Shown here one piece after another: positions 16,658 to 25,401 of a stretch of DNA of 34,345 bases. The translations under genes were made by a program, and so were the position numbers. The notes beneath the pieces were generated by a model that saw nothing but the letters and a program-made list of their open reading frames with translations, was not told where the DNA came from and did not search any database. Numbering within the stretch: position 1 is the stretch's first letter; every line of letters starts with the position of its first letter. The stretch is taken from contig CALXZR010000086.1 in the NCBI GenBank assembly GCA_944393295.1, positions 1 through 34,345 of the forward strand, written 5' to 3'. The stretch comes from an uncultured Clostridia bacterium. Lineage in GTDB: Bacteria > Bacillota_A > Clostridia > TANB77 > CAG-508.

Positions 16658-18983
16658 AGCTATTAAAAATTAATTTATCATCTTTTAAATCTACATAAAT
16701 AGTTTGACCTGCAACAAATTCTTCTTTTAAAACTCTTTCAGCTATTTCGTCTTCAATATATCTTTGAATAGCTCTTCTAAGTGGTCTTGCACCATATTTT
16801 AAATCAGTACCATGTTTTAAAAGATATTGTTTTGCACTATCTGTAACTTCTAATTTTAAATCTTTGTTACTTAAAGCTTCTCTTGTTTTGTCTAACAATA
16901 AGTCAACAATTTGTAATAATTCAGCTTCTGTTAAGCTATCAAAAGGAATTATTTCATCAACTCTATTTAAAAATTCAGGTCTAAATAAATCTTTTAAAGC
17001 TGCTACTATTTTATCTTTATTAATTATTGTTTCACTTTTACTAAATCCAATTGTATTATTATTTAGATTTGAACCAGCATTTGAAGTCATTATTAAAATT
17101 GTATTTTCAAAATTAACAGTATTTCCTTGCGCATCTGTTAGTTTTCCATCATCTAATACTTGAAGTAAAATATTAAATACATCTGGATGAGCTTTTTCAA
17201 TTTCATCTAAAAGAATAATAGAATAAGGTCTTCTTTTAACTTTTTCTGTAAGTTGTCCAGCATCATCATAACCAACATATCCTGGAGGAGCACCAATTAA
17301 TTTTGCTGTTGAATGACTTTCCATATATTCAGACATATCTATACGAATAATAGAGTCTTCTGAACCAAACATTTCATAAGCTAAAGCTTTAGCAAGTTCT
17401 GTTTTACCAACACCAGTAGGACCAACGAATATGAATGATGGTGGTCTTTTAGTGCTTTGAAGTCCAGCTCTATTTCTTCTAATAGCTTTTGAAACAGCTT
17501 CAACAGCAGCATTTTGACCTATTATATGTTTATGAAGATTATTTTCTAAATTCAATAGTTTTTGAGTTTCTGCTTCTGTAATTTTAGTTACTGGTATTTT
17601 TGTCCATTTTTCGATTACTTCTGCAATATCTTGAATCGTTAATACAGAAGGCTTTAATTTACTTTCAATTTCTGCTAATCTTTCTTGAAGAGTACATTCC
17701 TTTGTTTTTAAATCAGCTGCTTTTTGGTAATCTTCAATTGAATCAGAAGAAACAGCTTCTTCTTTTTCTTCTGCGATTTTAGCAAGTTCATTTTTTATAA
17801 TTTCAAGCTCATATAATTCATGATTGTTTAAATTTATTTTAGAGCAAGCTTCATCTATTAAATCAATAGCTTTGTCTGGTAAAAATCTATCATGAATATA
17901 TTTTTCAGACATTTTAACAGTTTTTTCTATAACATCATTAGTGATTAAAACTTTATGATATTCTTCATAATATTTTTTAATTCCTTGTAAAATACCAACA
18001 GTATCTTGTATAGAAGGCTCTTCTACAAGTACTGGTTGAAATCTTCTTTCTAAAGCAGAATCCTTTTCAATATATTTTCTGTATTCTTTTAGTGTAGTTG
18101 TTCCAATAATTTGAATATCTCCATTAGATAAAGATGGTTTTAAAATATTTGCTGCATTCATAGAATGTTCAGCATCACCAGCACCGATTATATTGTGAAT
18201 TTCATCTATTACAAGAATTATATTTCCATAAGTTTTACATTCGTCTACTAAGCTTTTCATTCTGCCTTCAAACTGACCTCTAAATTGAGTACCAGCTATA
18301 ATTGCTGTCATATCGATTAAATAAACTTCCTTATTTAATAATTTAGCAGGCACCTTTTTTTGAGCAATTTTAATAGCTAAACCTTGAGCTATAGCAGTTT
18401 TACCAACCCCAGGCTCGCCAATTAAACAAGGATTATTTTTAGAACGACGATTTAAAATTTGAGTTACTCTTTGAATTTCTTGTTCTCTTCCTATAACTTC
18501 ATCTAATAAACCATTTTTAGCTTTTTCTGTTAAATTTGTACCAAAAGTATCCAAAAAACGTTTTTTATTATTTTTTTGTTTCTTTTCTACTTTTACAGTT
18601 TTCTTAGAAGAATTGTTAGCTGATTCTTGCTCTGCATCTGGATTTGAATTCTTATCTGATTGTGAATTCATTGGAGCTTTAAAAAAGCCTAAAATGCCAC
18701 TTAAAGGATTTTCAGAATTTTCATTTTCCATAGTAGAAGGATCAATACCTAACTCTTCTAAATTCATATTTTCAGAAAAATCCTTTAATATACTTTCAAA
18801 TTGATTAGACATATCTTCAAAATCTTCTGGAGAAAGATTTGAGTTTTTTGTAAGTACTTCTAAAGGATTTAATCCTTTTTTCTTTGCACAATTATAGCAA
18901 AGTCCATCTACTGAATTTTTACCATTTTCAGTTTTATTAATAAATATAACAGCAGTGTTTTTATTACATACTGAACATAACAT
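16656..18983 (-). CDS. clpE: ClpE-like AAA+ unfoldase with N-terminal zinc finger
   Basis: Hsp100 ATPase that unfolds proteins, normally feeding them to ClpP. The 775-aa protein lacks the double Clp-N domain of ClpC. It starts with a four-cysteine zinc finger (Cys3, Cys6, Cys29, Cys32), the hallmark of ClpE, then an acidic low-complexity region to ~145. AAA module 1 has Walker A GEPGVGKTA (189-197) and Walker B ILVIDEIHN (256-264). A UVR-like/coiled middle domain lies at ~385-445. AAA module 2 has GPTGVGKTE (521-529) and IILLDEIEK (589-597), and a Clp D2-small domain follows to the end. A ribosome binding site AGAGGTGA precedes the ATG. The promoter at 19049-19077 carries an inverted repeat. 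CtsR heptads (GGTCAAA direct repeats) are not seen upstream, although ClpE is CtsR-controlled in Bacillus. Confidence 0.9.
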   Translation of the reverse strand: MLCSVCNKNTAVIFINKTENGKNSVDGLCYNCAKKKGLNPLEVLTKNSNLSPEDFEDMSNQFESILKDFSENMNLEELGIDPSTMENENSENPLSGILGFFKAPMNSQSDKNSNPDAEQESANNSSKKTVKVEKKQKNNKKRFLDTFGTNLTEKAKNGLLDEVIGREQEIQRVTQILNRRSKNNPCLIGEPGVGKTAIAQGLAIKIAQKKVPAKLLNKEVYLIDMTAIIAGTQFRGQFEGRMKSLVDECKTYGNIILVIDEIHNIIGAGDAEHSMNAANILKPSLSNGDIQIIGTTTLKEYRKYIEKDSALERRFQPVLVEEPSIQDTVGILQGIKKYYEEYHKVLITNDVIEKTVKMSEKYIHDRFLPDKAIDLIDEACSKINLNNHELYELEIIKNELAKIAEEKEEAVSSDSIEDYQKAADLKTKECTLQERLAEIESKLKPSVLTIQDIAEVIEKWTKIPVTKITEAETQKLLNLENNLHKHIIGQNAAVEAVSKAIRRNRAGLQSTKRPPSFIFVGPTGVGKTELAKALAYEMFGSEDSIIRIDMSEYMESHSTAKLIGAPPGYVGYDDAGQLTEKVKRRPYSIILLDEIEKAHPDVFNILLQVLDDGKLTDAQGNTVNFENTILIMTSNAGSNLNNNTIGFSKSETIINKDKIVAALKDLFRPEFLNRVDEIIPFDSLTEAELLQIVDLLLDKTREALSNKDLKLEVTDSAKQYLLKHGTDLKYGARPLRRAIQRYIEDEIAERVLKEEFVAGQTIYVDLKDDKLIFNS

Positions 18984-19048
18984 ATTATCTATTCACCTCT
19001 TAAATTTTATCCAAATATTTTCTTAAAACAAAAGTATTTAACAGTATT

Positions 19049-19077
19049 ATAATACATTATTTTGTGAATCACGTCAA
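19049..19077 (-). promoter_or_regulatory. Promoter of the clpE-like gene
   Basis: On the minus strand TTGACG (19072-19077), 17 bp, TATTAT (19049-19054). The leader to the ATG at 18983 is about 60 nt. An alternative TATAAT three bases further gives a 20-bp spacer and is less likely. Confidence 0.6.
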
Positions 19078-19102
19078 TGATTTTTACATGCTTTTCACAA
19101 AA
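19060..19102. repeat. Inverted repeat flanking the clpE promoter -35
   Basis: TTTTGTGAA (19060-19068) and TTCACAAAA (19094-19102) are perfect 9-bp inverted arms, 25 nt apart. The -35 box lies between them. It could be an operator for a stress repressor; it matches neither CIRCE nor the CtsR heptad. It is not followed by a T run, so it is not a terminator. Confidence 0.5.
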
Positions 19103-19126
19103 CTTAAACAAAAAAGTAAATAAAAA

Positions 19127-19155
19127 TTGAATTTTTTAGAATATAATGATATAAT
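19127..19155 (+). promoter_or_regulatory. Sigma-A promoter of the DUF3298-like/YibE-F unit
   Basis: TTGAAT (19127-19132), 17 bp, TATAAT (19150-19155). Leader about 25 nt to the ATG at 19185. It is divergent from the clpE promoter, with about 50 bp between the two -35 boxes. Confidence 0.7.
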
Positions 19156-19184
19156 AAAACCAATTTTAAAAGTAGGAGAAAATT

Positions 19185-20054
19185 ATGATAAGAGCGTTAA
19201 GAAGATTTGTTAGTAAGTTAAAAGGAAGAAATAAATATTTGTTTTTTTTAGGGTTAACACTAATTTGTATTATGGCTTTATGCATTGGTATATATATACA
19301 ATTTTTTTATAAATATGCAGAAACAGATCCTTTAATGATAGGAATAAATATTGGTAGTCAAAAAACAGCAGAAGAACTTGCAGCTTTAGAAGTAGATTTT
19401 AATAATTTATTTCAAAATAAGCTTAATATAAAAAGTGAAAATGTAAATATAGAGAAAATAAAAGAGGAAAATGAATTAGTATATTCTTTATATCAATTAG
19501 AGAACTCTGATGAAAACTATTATATTGTAAATGCTACAATTCCTACAATTAATATTAATTCTGAAAAAGTGAATGAAATAAACAATAGTATAAGAACTGA
19601 ATTTTACGATAAAGCAAATACTATTATGAGGCAAACAGAACAATTTGTAGTTTATAATGTTACATATCAAGCTTATATAAATGAAGATATTGTTTCAGTA
19701 GTTATTAAATCTTCTCTAAAAGAAGGTACGAAAGCTGAAAAAGTTTCTATAAAAACTTATAATTATAGTATGTCTGCAGATAGATTAGTTTCGCTAGAAG
19801 ATTTAATTGAACTAAAAAAGACAACTGTATCAGCTGTACAAGATACAATTAATGATGAAATAAAAATTGCAGATACAAATGCAAAAATAATAGCAGCAGA
19901 TTATGGAAATTTATATGAGAGAGATTTAAATAGTGATATATATAAAGTTGAAAATGCTACTACATTCTTTTTAACTGATGATGGATATGTTTATATAGTT
20001 TATGCATATGGAAATACAGATTATACAAACGAAATGGATATTGTTATTTTTTAA
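19185..20054 (+). CDS. Membrane-anchored DUF3298/RsiV-like extracytoplasmic protein
   Basis: 289 aa with a basic N-terminus and one membrane helix at ~18-40 (YLFFLGLTLICIMALCIGIY), so most of it is outside the membrane. Residues ~105-230 follow the DUF4163/DUF3298 pattern: strands of the type YYIVNATIPTININSEKVNE, a helix, then VVIKSSL and the typical TYNYSMSADRLVSLEDLIEL. These domains occur in RsiV anti-sigma factors and PdaC deacetylases. The catalytic domain of PdaC is absent, and no cytoplasmic anti-sigma domain of RsiV length is present. GTAGGAG sits 8 nt before the ATG. It is 36 nt upstream of the YibE/F gene, so the two probably form one unit. The exact role is unknown. Confidence 0.6.
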   Translation: MIRALRRFVSKLKGRNKYLFFLGLTLICIMALCIGIYIQFFYKYAETDPLMIGINIGSQKTAEELAALEVDFNNLFQNKLNIKSENVNIEKIKEENELVYSLYQLENSDENYYIVNATIPTININSEKVNEINNSIRTEFYDKANTIMRQTEQFVVYNVTYQAYINEDIVSVVIKSSLKEGTKAEKVSIKTYNYSMSADRLVSLEDLIELKKTTVSAVQDTINDEIKIADTNAKIIAADYGNLYERDLNSDIYKVENATTFFLTDDGYVYIVYAYGNTDYTNEMDIVIF

Positions 20055-20090
20055 GTTTCTTAAAATTGAATAGGATTAGGAGGATTTAAA

Positions 20091-21299
20091 TTGAAAAAAG
20101 TAATACTTATCGGACTAACATTTGTACTAATGATAAGCCTTTTAATAAATGTAGTTTTTGCAGAAGAAACACAAGAAGTAGAAGGAGAACAAACACAAGA
20201 AACTCAAGCAGTAGAAGAAGCAAATATAGTAACAGCAAAGGCAAAGGTTATAGAAACAGGAGAAATAACAAAAAGAACAACAGGAAGTATTGAAGATACT
20301 GTACAACAAATAAAAATAGAAATTATAGACGGAGAATATGAAGCAAAAGAGTTTACAACTGAATTTGTATTATCTTATGATATTGAAGGAAAAATATTAG
20401 CTTATGAATTAAGAGAAGGAGATACGGTTTCTGTACAATTAGCTGTAGATGCTAATGGAAATATTACACCAACAGTAGAGGGAATAATTCGCTCAAATTA
20501 TATATATATATTAATTTTAATTTTTCTACTAAGCATTATTTTAGTAGGTGGAAAAAAAGGAATAAAAGCAATAATAGGTCTTCTTATTACTATTTTAGCA
20601 GTATGGTTTATTCTAATAAAATTAATATTTGCAGGCTATAATGCGATTTGGATGTCAATTTTAACTTGTGCTGTTATAATAATAGCAACTTTCATCGTTA
20701 TAGGTGGAATAAATAAAAAAGTTATTACAGCTGTAATTGGAACTTTAGGAGGAGTTGTTTCAGCAGGAATAGTTGCCTCTATATTTAGCTATTTAGCAGA
20801 GCTTTCTGGAGCTTGTGAAGATGCTATACAGCTAAGTATGAATATGCAAACAGTATCTTTCAATTTTAGAGATTTAATTTTTGCAGGAATAGTAATTTCA
20901 GCATTAGGTGCGTGTATGGACGTTGGAATGAGTATAGCTTCAAGCTTAGATGAAATAAAAAATAAAACGAAAGATATTTCTTGGAAAGAATTATTTAAAA
21001 GTGGTATGAATATAGGAAGAGATGTTATTGGTACAATGACAAATACTTTAATTTTAGCATATGTAGGAGGAGCTTTAAAACTTATTTTATTATTTATGGC
21101 TTGTAATATGCCACTTGCTGAAATTTTAAATAAAGATACTATTGCAGAAGAAATAATTTCAGCTTTAGCCGGAAGTATGGGAGTTGTGTATACAATACCT
21201 ATTACAGCTTTTGTATATGCTTTTTTAAATAGAAAGAAGACTGTTTATAAAACAACTTCTGAAAACTTAATTGATGGAAAGAGAAGTTTAAAACTTTAG
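20091..21299 (+). CDS. YibE/F family multi-pass membrane protein
   Basis: 402 aa starting at TTG 20091, fixed by AGGAGG at 20078-20083 and by the signal-like N-terminus that follows. Residues 1-24 are a signal peptide (LIGLTFVLMISLLINVVFA), then an acidic Glu/Gln-rich stretch and an extracytoplasmic beta-rich domain to ~135. From ~140 there are about seven to eight membrane helices with the YibE/F features GGKKGIKAIIGLLIT, a glycine-rich segment (TAVIGTLGGVVSAGIVASIF), GACMDVGMSIASSLDEI and DVIGTMTNTLILAYVGG. Members are common in Firmicutes and are of unknown function, possibly transport. A terminator follows. Confidence 0.88.
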   Translation: MKKVILIGLTFVLMISLLINVVFAEETQEVEGEQTQETQAVEEANIVTAKAKVIETGEITKRTTGSIEDTVQQIKIEIIDGEYEAKEFTTEFVLSYDIEGKILAYELREGDTVSVQLAVDANGNITPTVEGIIRSNYIYILILIFLLSIILVGGKKGIKAIIGLLITILAVWFILIKLIFAGYNAIWMSILTCAVIIIATFIVIGGINKKVITAVIGTLGGVVSAGIVASIFSYLAELSGACEDAIQLSMNMQTVSFNFRDLIFAGIVISALGACMDVGMSIASSLDEIKNKTKDISWKELFKSGMNIGRDVIGTMTNTLILAYVGGALKLILLFMACNMPLAEILNKDTIAEEIISALAGSMGVVYTIPITAFVYAFLNRKKTVYKTTSENLIDGKRSLKL

Positions 21300-21322
21300 A
21301 TTTCAAAATTTAATAGATAAAG

Positions 21323-21360
21323 TAAAAATCCACCGATGTTTATAAATCAGTGGATTTTTA
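21323..21360. terminator. Terminator between YibE/F gene and htrA
   Basis: TAAAAATCCAC (21323-21333) and GTGGATTTTTA (21350-21360) form an 11-bp stem with built-in A and T tracts. It can therefore serve the plus-strand gene and the convergent htrA. Confidence 0.75.
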
Positions 21361-21383
21361 ATATATATTAATAAGGGGATTAG

Positions 21384-22715
21384 TTAGTTAAAAAAGTATT
21401 TAAATATTGAATCATCTGGTGAACTTGGAACTTGACTATTGTTTCCTCTTGAAGTATTACTGTTTTGTTGAACAGAAGCATTATTGTTTGTTGTTGCTTC
21501 TTCTACAACTTGCTCTTGTAGTTTTATTTTTACATCTTTATATTCGTTATTTGAATATACTGTTAAAGTAACTTCATCTCCAATACTATAGGTATTTTTT
21601 ATATTGTTTAATTCTTGAACTGTTGAAACTTCTGTACCTTCAATTTTTGTAATAATGTCTCCAGCTTTTAAGCCTGCAGCTTCAGCAGGACCGCCTGCTT
21701 CAACGCTTTCTACATAAACACCAATTGGAACATTATAACGAGTAGAAATAGTTTCAGTAACCGCTGAACCAGTAATTCCAATATATGGTCTTCTAACTTC
21801 TTTATATTCAATTAATTCAGAAATTACTTTTGTAGTAGAGTTTATAGGAATTGCAAATCCCATACCTTCAATTCCTTCACCAGCAAGTTTTAAAGTATTA
21901 ATTCCAATTACTTCACCATTTGCATTTACCAAAGCACCACCACTATTACCAGAGTTTATAGCAGCATCAGTTTGAATTGCTGTATATGTTGTTCCATCAT
22001 CTGTTGTTACTTCACGATTTACAGCACTAACAATTCCAGAAGTTACAGAACTTTGCATTCCAAGAGGATTACCCACAGCCATTACAAATTCTCCAACTTG
22101 AACATTATCTGAATTTCCAAGTGTAGCAGGGGTTAAACCAGTAGCGTCAATTTTTATAACAGCTAAGTCTGTGTATGAATCAGTTCCTACAATTGTTGCA
22201 GTGTATTCAGTAGAATCATTATAAAGATTAACTGTTATACCAGTAGCTTCTGTTATTGCATAATAAGATGAAGAACTAGATTCACTAGAAATAACATGGT
22301 TATTTGTTACTATATATCCATCTTCACTAATTATTATACCAGAGCCAGTGGCTTGTGCTGTACTACTTCCAAAAACGGAGCTTACATTATAATTTACTGT
22401 AATACCAACAATTGAAGGTAGAACTTTTTGAGCAACACTGATTGAAGTATCAGAAAAATCTGATAAATTAACAACATCTAAAGTAGTTTGAGTACTTGTA
22501 GGTGTTGAAAAACTAGAGCTTGTAGTTGTACCTATAATTTTATCTTTTATACTAGGAATTCCAAAGCAAGCTCCCACTACAACAGAAGCTCCTACAATTC
22601 CTGAAATAAAAGGAAATACAATTGTTTTTCCAAAACCTTTATGAGATTTTTTTGTCTCTTTTGGAGCTTTGAAATGATTTTCTTCGCTATAATTAAATTC
22701 ATTATCGTTATCCAT
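21384..22715 (-). CDS. HtrA/DegP-type serine protease with PDZ domain
   Basis: Envelope protein-quality-control protease, membrane-anchored with its active site outside. In 443 residues: a cytoplasmic acidic N-terminus, one membrane helix (~30-53), a Ser/Thr-rich linker, a trypsin-like domain and a single PDZ domain (~310-400, PIGVYVESVEAGGPAEAAGL). The catalytic triad is complete: His140 (VTNNHVI), Asp183 (YTDLAVIKID) and Ser258 (NSGNSGGALV). The tail is Asn/Ser-rich. GGAGG is 8 nt upstream of the ATG. It is similar in layout to Bacillus HtrA/HtrB/YyxA and looks monocistronic with its own promoter. No CssR-like box was recognised. Confidence 0.93.
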   Translation of the reverse strand: MDNDNEFNYSEENHFKAPKETKKSHKGFGKTIVFPFISGIVGASVVVGACFGIPSIKDKIIGTTTSSSFSTPTSTQTTLDVVNLSDFSDTSISVAQKVLPSIVGITVNYNVSSVFGSSTAQATGSGIIISEDGYIVTNNHVISSESSSSSYYAITEATGITVNLYNDSTEYTATIVGTDSYTDLAVIKIDATGLTPATLGNSDNVQVGEFVMAVGNPLGMQSSVTSGIVSAVNREVTTDDGTTYTAIQTDAAINSGNSGGALVNANGEVIGINTLKLAGEGIEGMGFAIPINSTTKVISELIEYKEVRRPYIGITGSAVTETISTRYNVPIGVYVESVEAGGPAEAAGLKAGDIITKIEGTEVSTVQELNNIKNTYSIGDEVTLTVYSNNEYKDVKIKLQEQVVEEATTNNNASVQQNSNTSRGNNSQVPSSPDDSIFKYFFN

Positions 22716-22739
22716 GTTTTTTACCTCCTATTTAATTAT

Positions 22740-22769
22740 ATTATATCTTAAATTTAATGGATTAGACAA
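22740..22769 (-). promoter_or_regulatory. Probable htrA promoter
   Basis: On the minus strand TTGTCT (22764-22769), 18 bp, TATAAT (22740-22745). Leader about 20 nt to the ATG at 22715. Confidence 0.5.
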
Positions 22770-22805
22770 GTAATATGTTTTAAATAGAAAAATTTTCTAT
22801 TTATA

Positions 22806-22834
22806 TTGAAATATTTTTGTTCTATAGATATAAT
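22806..22834 (+). promoter_or_regulatory. Sigma-A promoter of the prepilin-like/rnhB/pdp unit
   Basis: TTGAAA (22806-22811), 17 bp, TATAAT (22829-22834), about 35 nt upstream of the GGAGG and ATG of the prepilin-like gene. Confidence 0.7.
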
Positions 22835-22875
22835 ACAAATGAAAGATTAAAATAAGCTTAAAAATCGGAGGAAAA

Positions 22876-23349
22876 ATGATAAAAAATCAAAAAGGTGTTA
22901 CATTATCTGCTTTAGTTATTACAATAATTGTTTTAGTAATACTAGCAGGAGTTACTATTGGAGCAACTACGGATCTTATGTCAGATTCAAAGGTAAAAAC
23001 TTATATAACTAATATGCTTTTAGTACAAGCAAAAGCAGAAAGTCTATATGAAAAATATCAATTTGAAGGTACAGATTTAGGAGCTGGAAATGAATATATG
23101 GGTACAAAAGAAGATATAGCAAATATGGAAAAGTACAATATATCATCAGATGGAACTACTGATGATTATTGGTATAAATGGACACAAACTACACTTTCTA
23201 AAAATGGCTTAGATCCAGAAATGCTAGAAACTTCTAGTGAGAGCTTTTTTGTTAATTACGAAAGCGGAGAAGTTGTATATTCAAATGGCTTTGTTGATAA
23301 AAATGGAACTAGATATTTTTCTTTAAGTGAAATGTTAGAAATAAGATAA
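22876..23349 (+). CDS. Prepilin-like (pseudopilin) protein
   Basis: 157 aa with a short basic leader (MIKNQKG), then a single hydrophobic helix VTLSALVITIIVLVILAGVT that matches the class I prepilin N-terminus, cut after Gly7 by a PilD-type peptidase. The usual Glu at mature position 5 is Ala here, a variant frequent in Clostridia with GVTLxALVITIIVLLILAG starts. The rest is a small soluble domain with no recognised family. GGAGG lies just before the ATG. It is the first gene of the rnhB/pdp unit, 21 nt from rnhB. No pilus assembly ATPase or peptidase gene is in the window, so whether it is assembled is unknown. Confidence 0.75.
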   Translation: MIKNQKGVTLSALVITIIVLVILAGVTIGATTDLMSDSKVKTYITNMLLVQAKAESLYEKYQFEGTDLGAGNEYMGTKEDIANMEKYNISSDGTTDDYWYKWTQTTLSKNGLDPEMLETSSESFFVNYESGEVVYSNGFVDKNGTRYFSLSEMLEIR

Positions 23350-23370
23350 TACTAAAATAGGAATAAAAAG

Positions 23371-23997
23371 ATGAAGGAAAAAGAAATAGAAAGACTAAAA
23401 AATTTAAAAAAAGATGAGGAAAGTTTATATAATAATAAGATAAAATATATATGTGGCATAGATGAAGCAGGAAGAGGTCCTTTAGCAGGACCAGTTGTTG
23501 TAGGTGCTGTTATTTTACCTATTGATTCGTTAATAGAAGGTGTTAATGATTCTAAAAAAATTTCTGAAAAGAAAAGAGAAAAAGTATTTGAAGAAATAGT
23601 AAATCAAGCTATTAGCTATAGTACAGGAATTGTTGATCAAAAAACTATTGATGAAATTAATATATTAAATGCAACAAAACTAGCAGTAAAAAAAGCAATA
23701 GAAGCTTTAGAAGTAAAACCAGATTTAATATTAATAGATGCTTTAACAAATATTGAAACTGGAGGAATACCATATAAGTCCATAATAAAAGGTGATGCGA
23801 AAGAATACTCAATTGCGGCAGCTTCAATTATAGCAAAAGTTACAAGAGATAGAATGATGCTTGAATGGGATAAAATATTTCCTGAATATGGCTTCGCAAA
23901 ACATAAAGGCTATGGTACAGCAGCTCATATTAAAGCATTAAAAGAAAATGGTCCTTGTATGCTACATAGAAAGACTTTTATAAAAAATTTTATATAA
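23371..23997 (+). CDS. rnhB: Ribonuclease HII
   Basis: Cleaves RNA in RNA-DNA hybrids and removes single ribonucleotides from DNA. In 208 residues the full acidic set is seen: Asp31 and Glu32 in CGIDEAGRGPLAGP, Asp123 in LILIDALT, and Asp160 in ASIIAKVTRDR. The family end HKGYGTAAHIKAL is present. The start ATG follows AGGAA at about 6 nt. It is somewhat shorter than the Bacillus protein because it lacks part of the N-terminal extension. Operon with the prepilin-like gene upstream and the phosphorylases downstream. Confidence 0.95.
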   Translation: MKEKEIERLKNLKKDEESLYNNKIKYICGIDEAGRGPLAGPVVVGAVILPIDSLIEGVNDSKKISEKKREKVFEEIVNQAISYSTGIVDQKTIDEINILNATKLAVKKAIEALEVKPDLILIDALTNIETGGIPYKSIIKGDAKEYSIAAASIIAKVTRDRMMLEWDKIFPEYGFAKHKGYGTAAHIKALKENGPCMLHRKTFIKNFI

Positions 23998-24045
23998 ATT
24001 ACAAGATGGATAATAGATGAAACAAAAGGTAAAAAAATACTAAAG

Positions 24046-24084
24046 AAAGGAGAAGAACTAAAATTAAGTTCGAAAAAATTAATG
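24046..24084 (+). promoter_or_regulatory. Distant ribosome binding site with intervening hairpin
   Basis: AAAGGAG (24046-24052) is the only good site before the ATG at 24082, but it lies about 30 nt away. GAACT (24055-24059) and AGTTC (24067-24071) can pair with a 7-nt loop. That would shorten the functional distance to about 12 nt. No ATG/GTG/TTG occurs in frame between the rnhB stop and 24082. Confidence 0.45.
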
Positions 24085-25383
24085 GATATAAAGAGCATTA
24101 TTCAAAAAAAGAGAGAAAAAAAAGAGCTAAACAGAGATGAAATTCGTTATTTTATAGGTAAATATACTAGAGATGAAATAACTGATGCCCAAGCAGCAGC
24201 TTTAATGAGCTATATTTATATTAATGGATTAACTGAAACTGAAATTTTGGAACTAGTAAAAGCAATGGCAGAATCTGGAACTACGATTGATTTAAGTGAA
24301 ATATCAGACAATATAGTAGATAAACATAGTACAGGAGGTGTTGGAGATAAGGTTACAATTATTCTAATGCCAGTAATTGCAGCTTTAGGAATACCTGTTG
24401 CAAAGATTTCAAGTAGAGGATATGGTATTTCTGGGGGAACAATAGATAAATTAGAATCAATTCCTGGTTTTGATGCTGATATTACAATTGATGAGTTTAA
24501 GGAAATAGTAAAAAGAGTTGGAGTTAGCATAATAGAGCAGAATTTTAACTTAGCACCAGCAGAAAGTAAAATGTATAGATTAAGAAATCAAATAGCGTGC
24601 TCAGACAGTTTACCATTAATTGCTGCTAGTTTAATGAGTTTAAAACTAGCTACTGGTGGAAATAAATATGTTTTTGATATTACTTGTGGAAAAGGAACAT
24701 ATATAAAAACTAGAGATGATGCAAAAAGATTAGCAAAGCTATTAAATAGATTAGGAAAATCTTTGGGAAAAGAAGTAGGTTGTGTAATAACATCTATGGA
24801 TGAGCCTTTAGGCTATGCTATAGGTCATAATTTAGAAATACAAGAAACTATTTCATCATTAAGAGGTAGTATGCCACAAGATGTTGGTGAAGTTGTTATT
24901 GCCTTGGGTAGTGTGATGTTATCTTTAGCAACAGATTGTAAAAATTTAGATCAAAATGCTGCTACAATAAGAGAAGCCATAAAAAGCGGAAAAGCATATC
25001 AGAAATTTAAGGAAATGGTAGCTGCCCAATATGGAAGCTTAGAATATGTAGAACATCCAGAAAAATTTCAAGAAGCAAAATATATAATGCCTGTATATGC
25101 AACCTCAAGTGGAATTATTGAAAGTATAGATGCTGATATGGTTGGAAGTATAGCAAATTATTTAGGTGCAGGAAGAATGAAAAATCAGGAAGAAATAAAT
25201 AGAAAAGCTGGAATTGTATTAAAGAAGAAAATTGGAGATGCTGTAACTAGTGGTGAAATTGTTGCTCTTATTCATACAGATGATGAAAGCAAAGTAATAG
25301 GTGCAACAAAAAATTTACAAGAGGCTTTTATTACAACAACAAAAAAAATAAGCAATAAATCTAGAGTTTTAGAAATATTATAA
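24082..25383 (+). CDS. pdp: Pyrimidine-nucleoside phosphorylase, divergent copy
   Basis: Splits thymidine/uridine with phosphate into base and (deoxy)ribose-1-phosphate for salvage. 433 aa, the usual size. The N-terminal helical domain is followed by the phosphate/nucleoside loop DKHSTGGVGDK, the family signature in altered form SSRGYGISGGTIDKLES (usual form SGRGLGHTGGTxDKLE), the base-contacting Arg in YRLRNQ, and Ser/Lys in PLIAASLMSLK. The C-terminal PYNP domain is complete (SSGIIESIDADMVG, GAGR, GDAVTSGEIVALIH). The ATG start agrees with family N-termini (MDIKSIIQKKREKKELN). It is in tandem with another copy 18 nt downstream. Signature changes make a shifted substrate preference possible. 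Confidence 0.9.
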   Translation: MDIKSIIQKKREKKELNRDEIRYFIGKYTRDEITDAQAAALMSYIYINGLTETEILELVKAMAESGTTIDLSEISDNIVDKHSTGGVGDKVTIILMPVIAALGIPVAKISSRGYGISGGTIDKLESIPGFDADITIDEFKEIVKRVGVSIIEQNFNLAPAESKMYRLRNQIACSDSLPLIAASLMSLKLATGGNKYVFDITCGKGTYIKTRDDAKRLAKLLNRLGKSLGKEVGCVITSMDEPLGYAIGHNLEIQETISSLRGSMPQDVGEVVIALGSVMLSLATDCKNLDQNAATIREAIKSGKAYQKFKEMVAAQYGSLEYVEHPEKFQEAKYIMPVYATSSGIIESIDADMVGSIANYLGAGRMKNQEEINRKAGIVLKKKIGDAVTSGEIVALIHTDDESKVIGATKNLQEAFITTTKKISNKSRVLEIL

Positions 25384-25401
25384 TTTTAGAGAGGTTTTTA
25401 A

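Noticed and set aside
18613..18804. Open frames on the plus strand opposite clpE (also 16864-17163, 17600-17782)
   Set aside because: Shadow frames of a well-supported gene, without ribosome binding sites or recognisable products.
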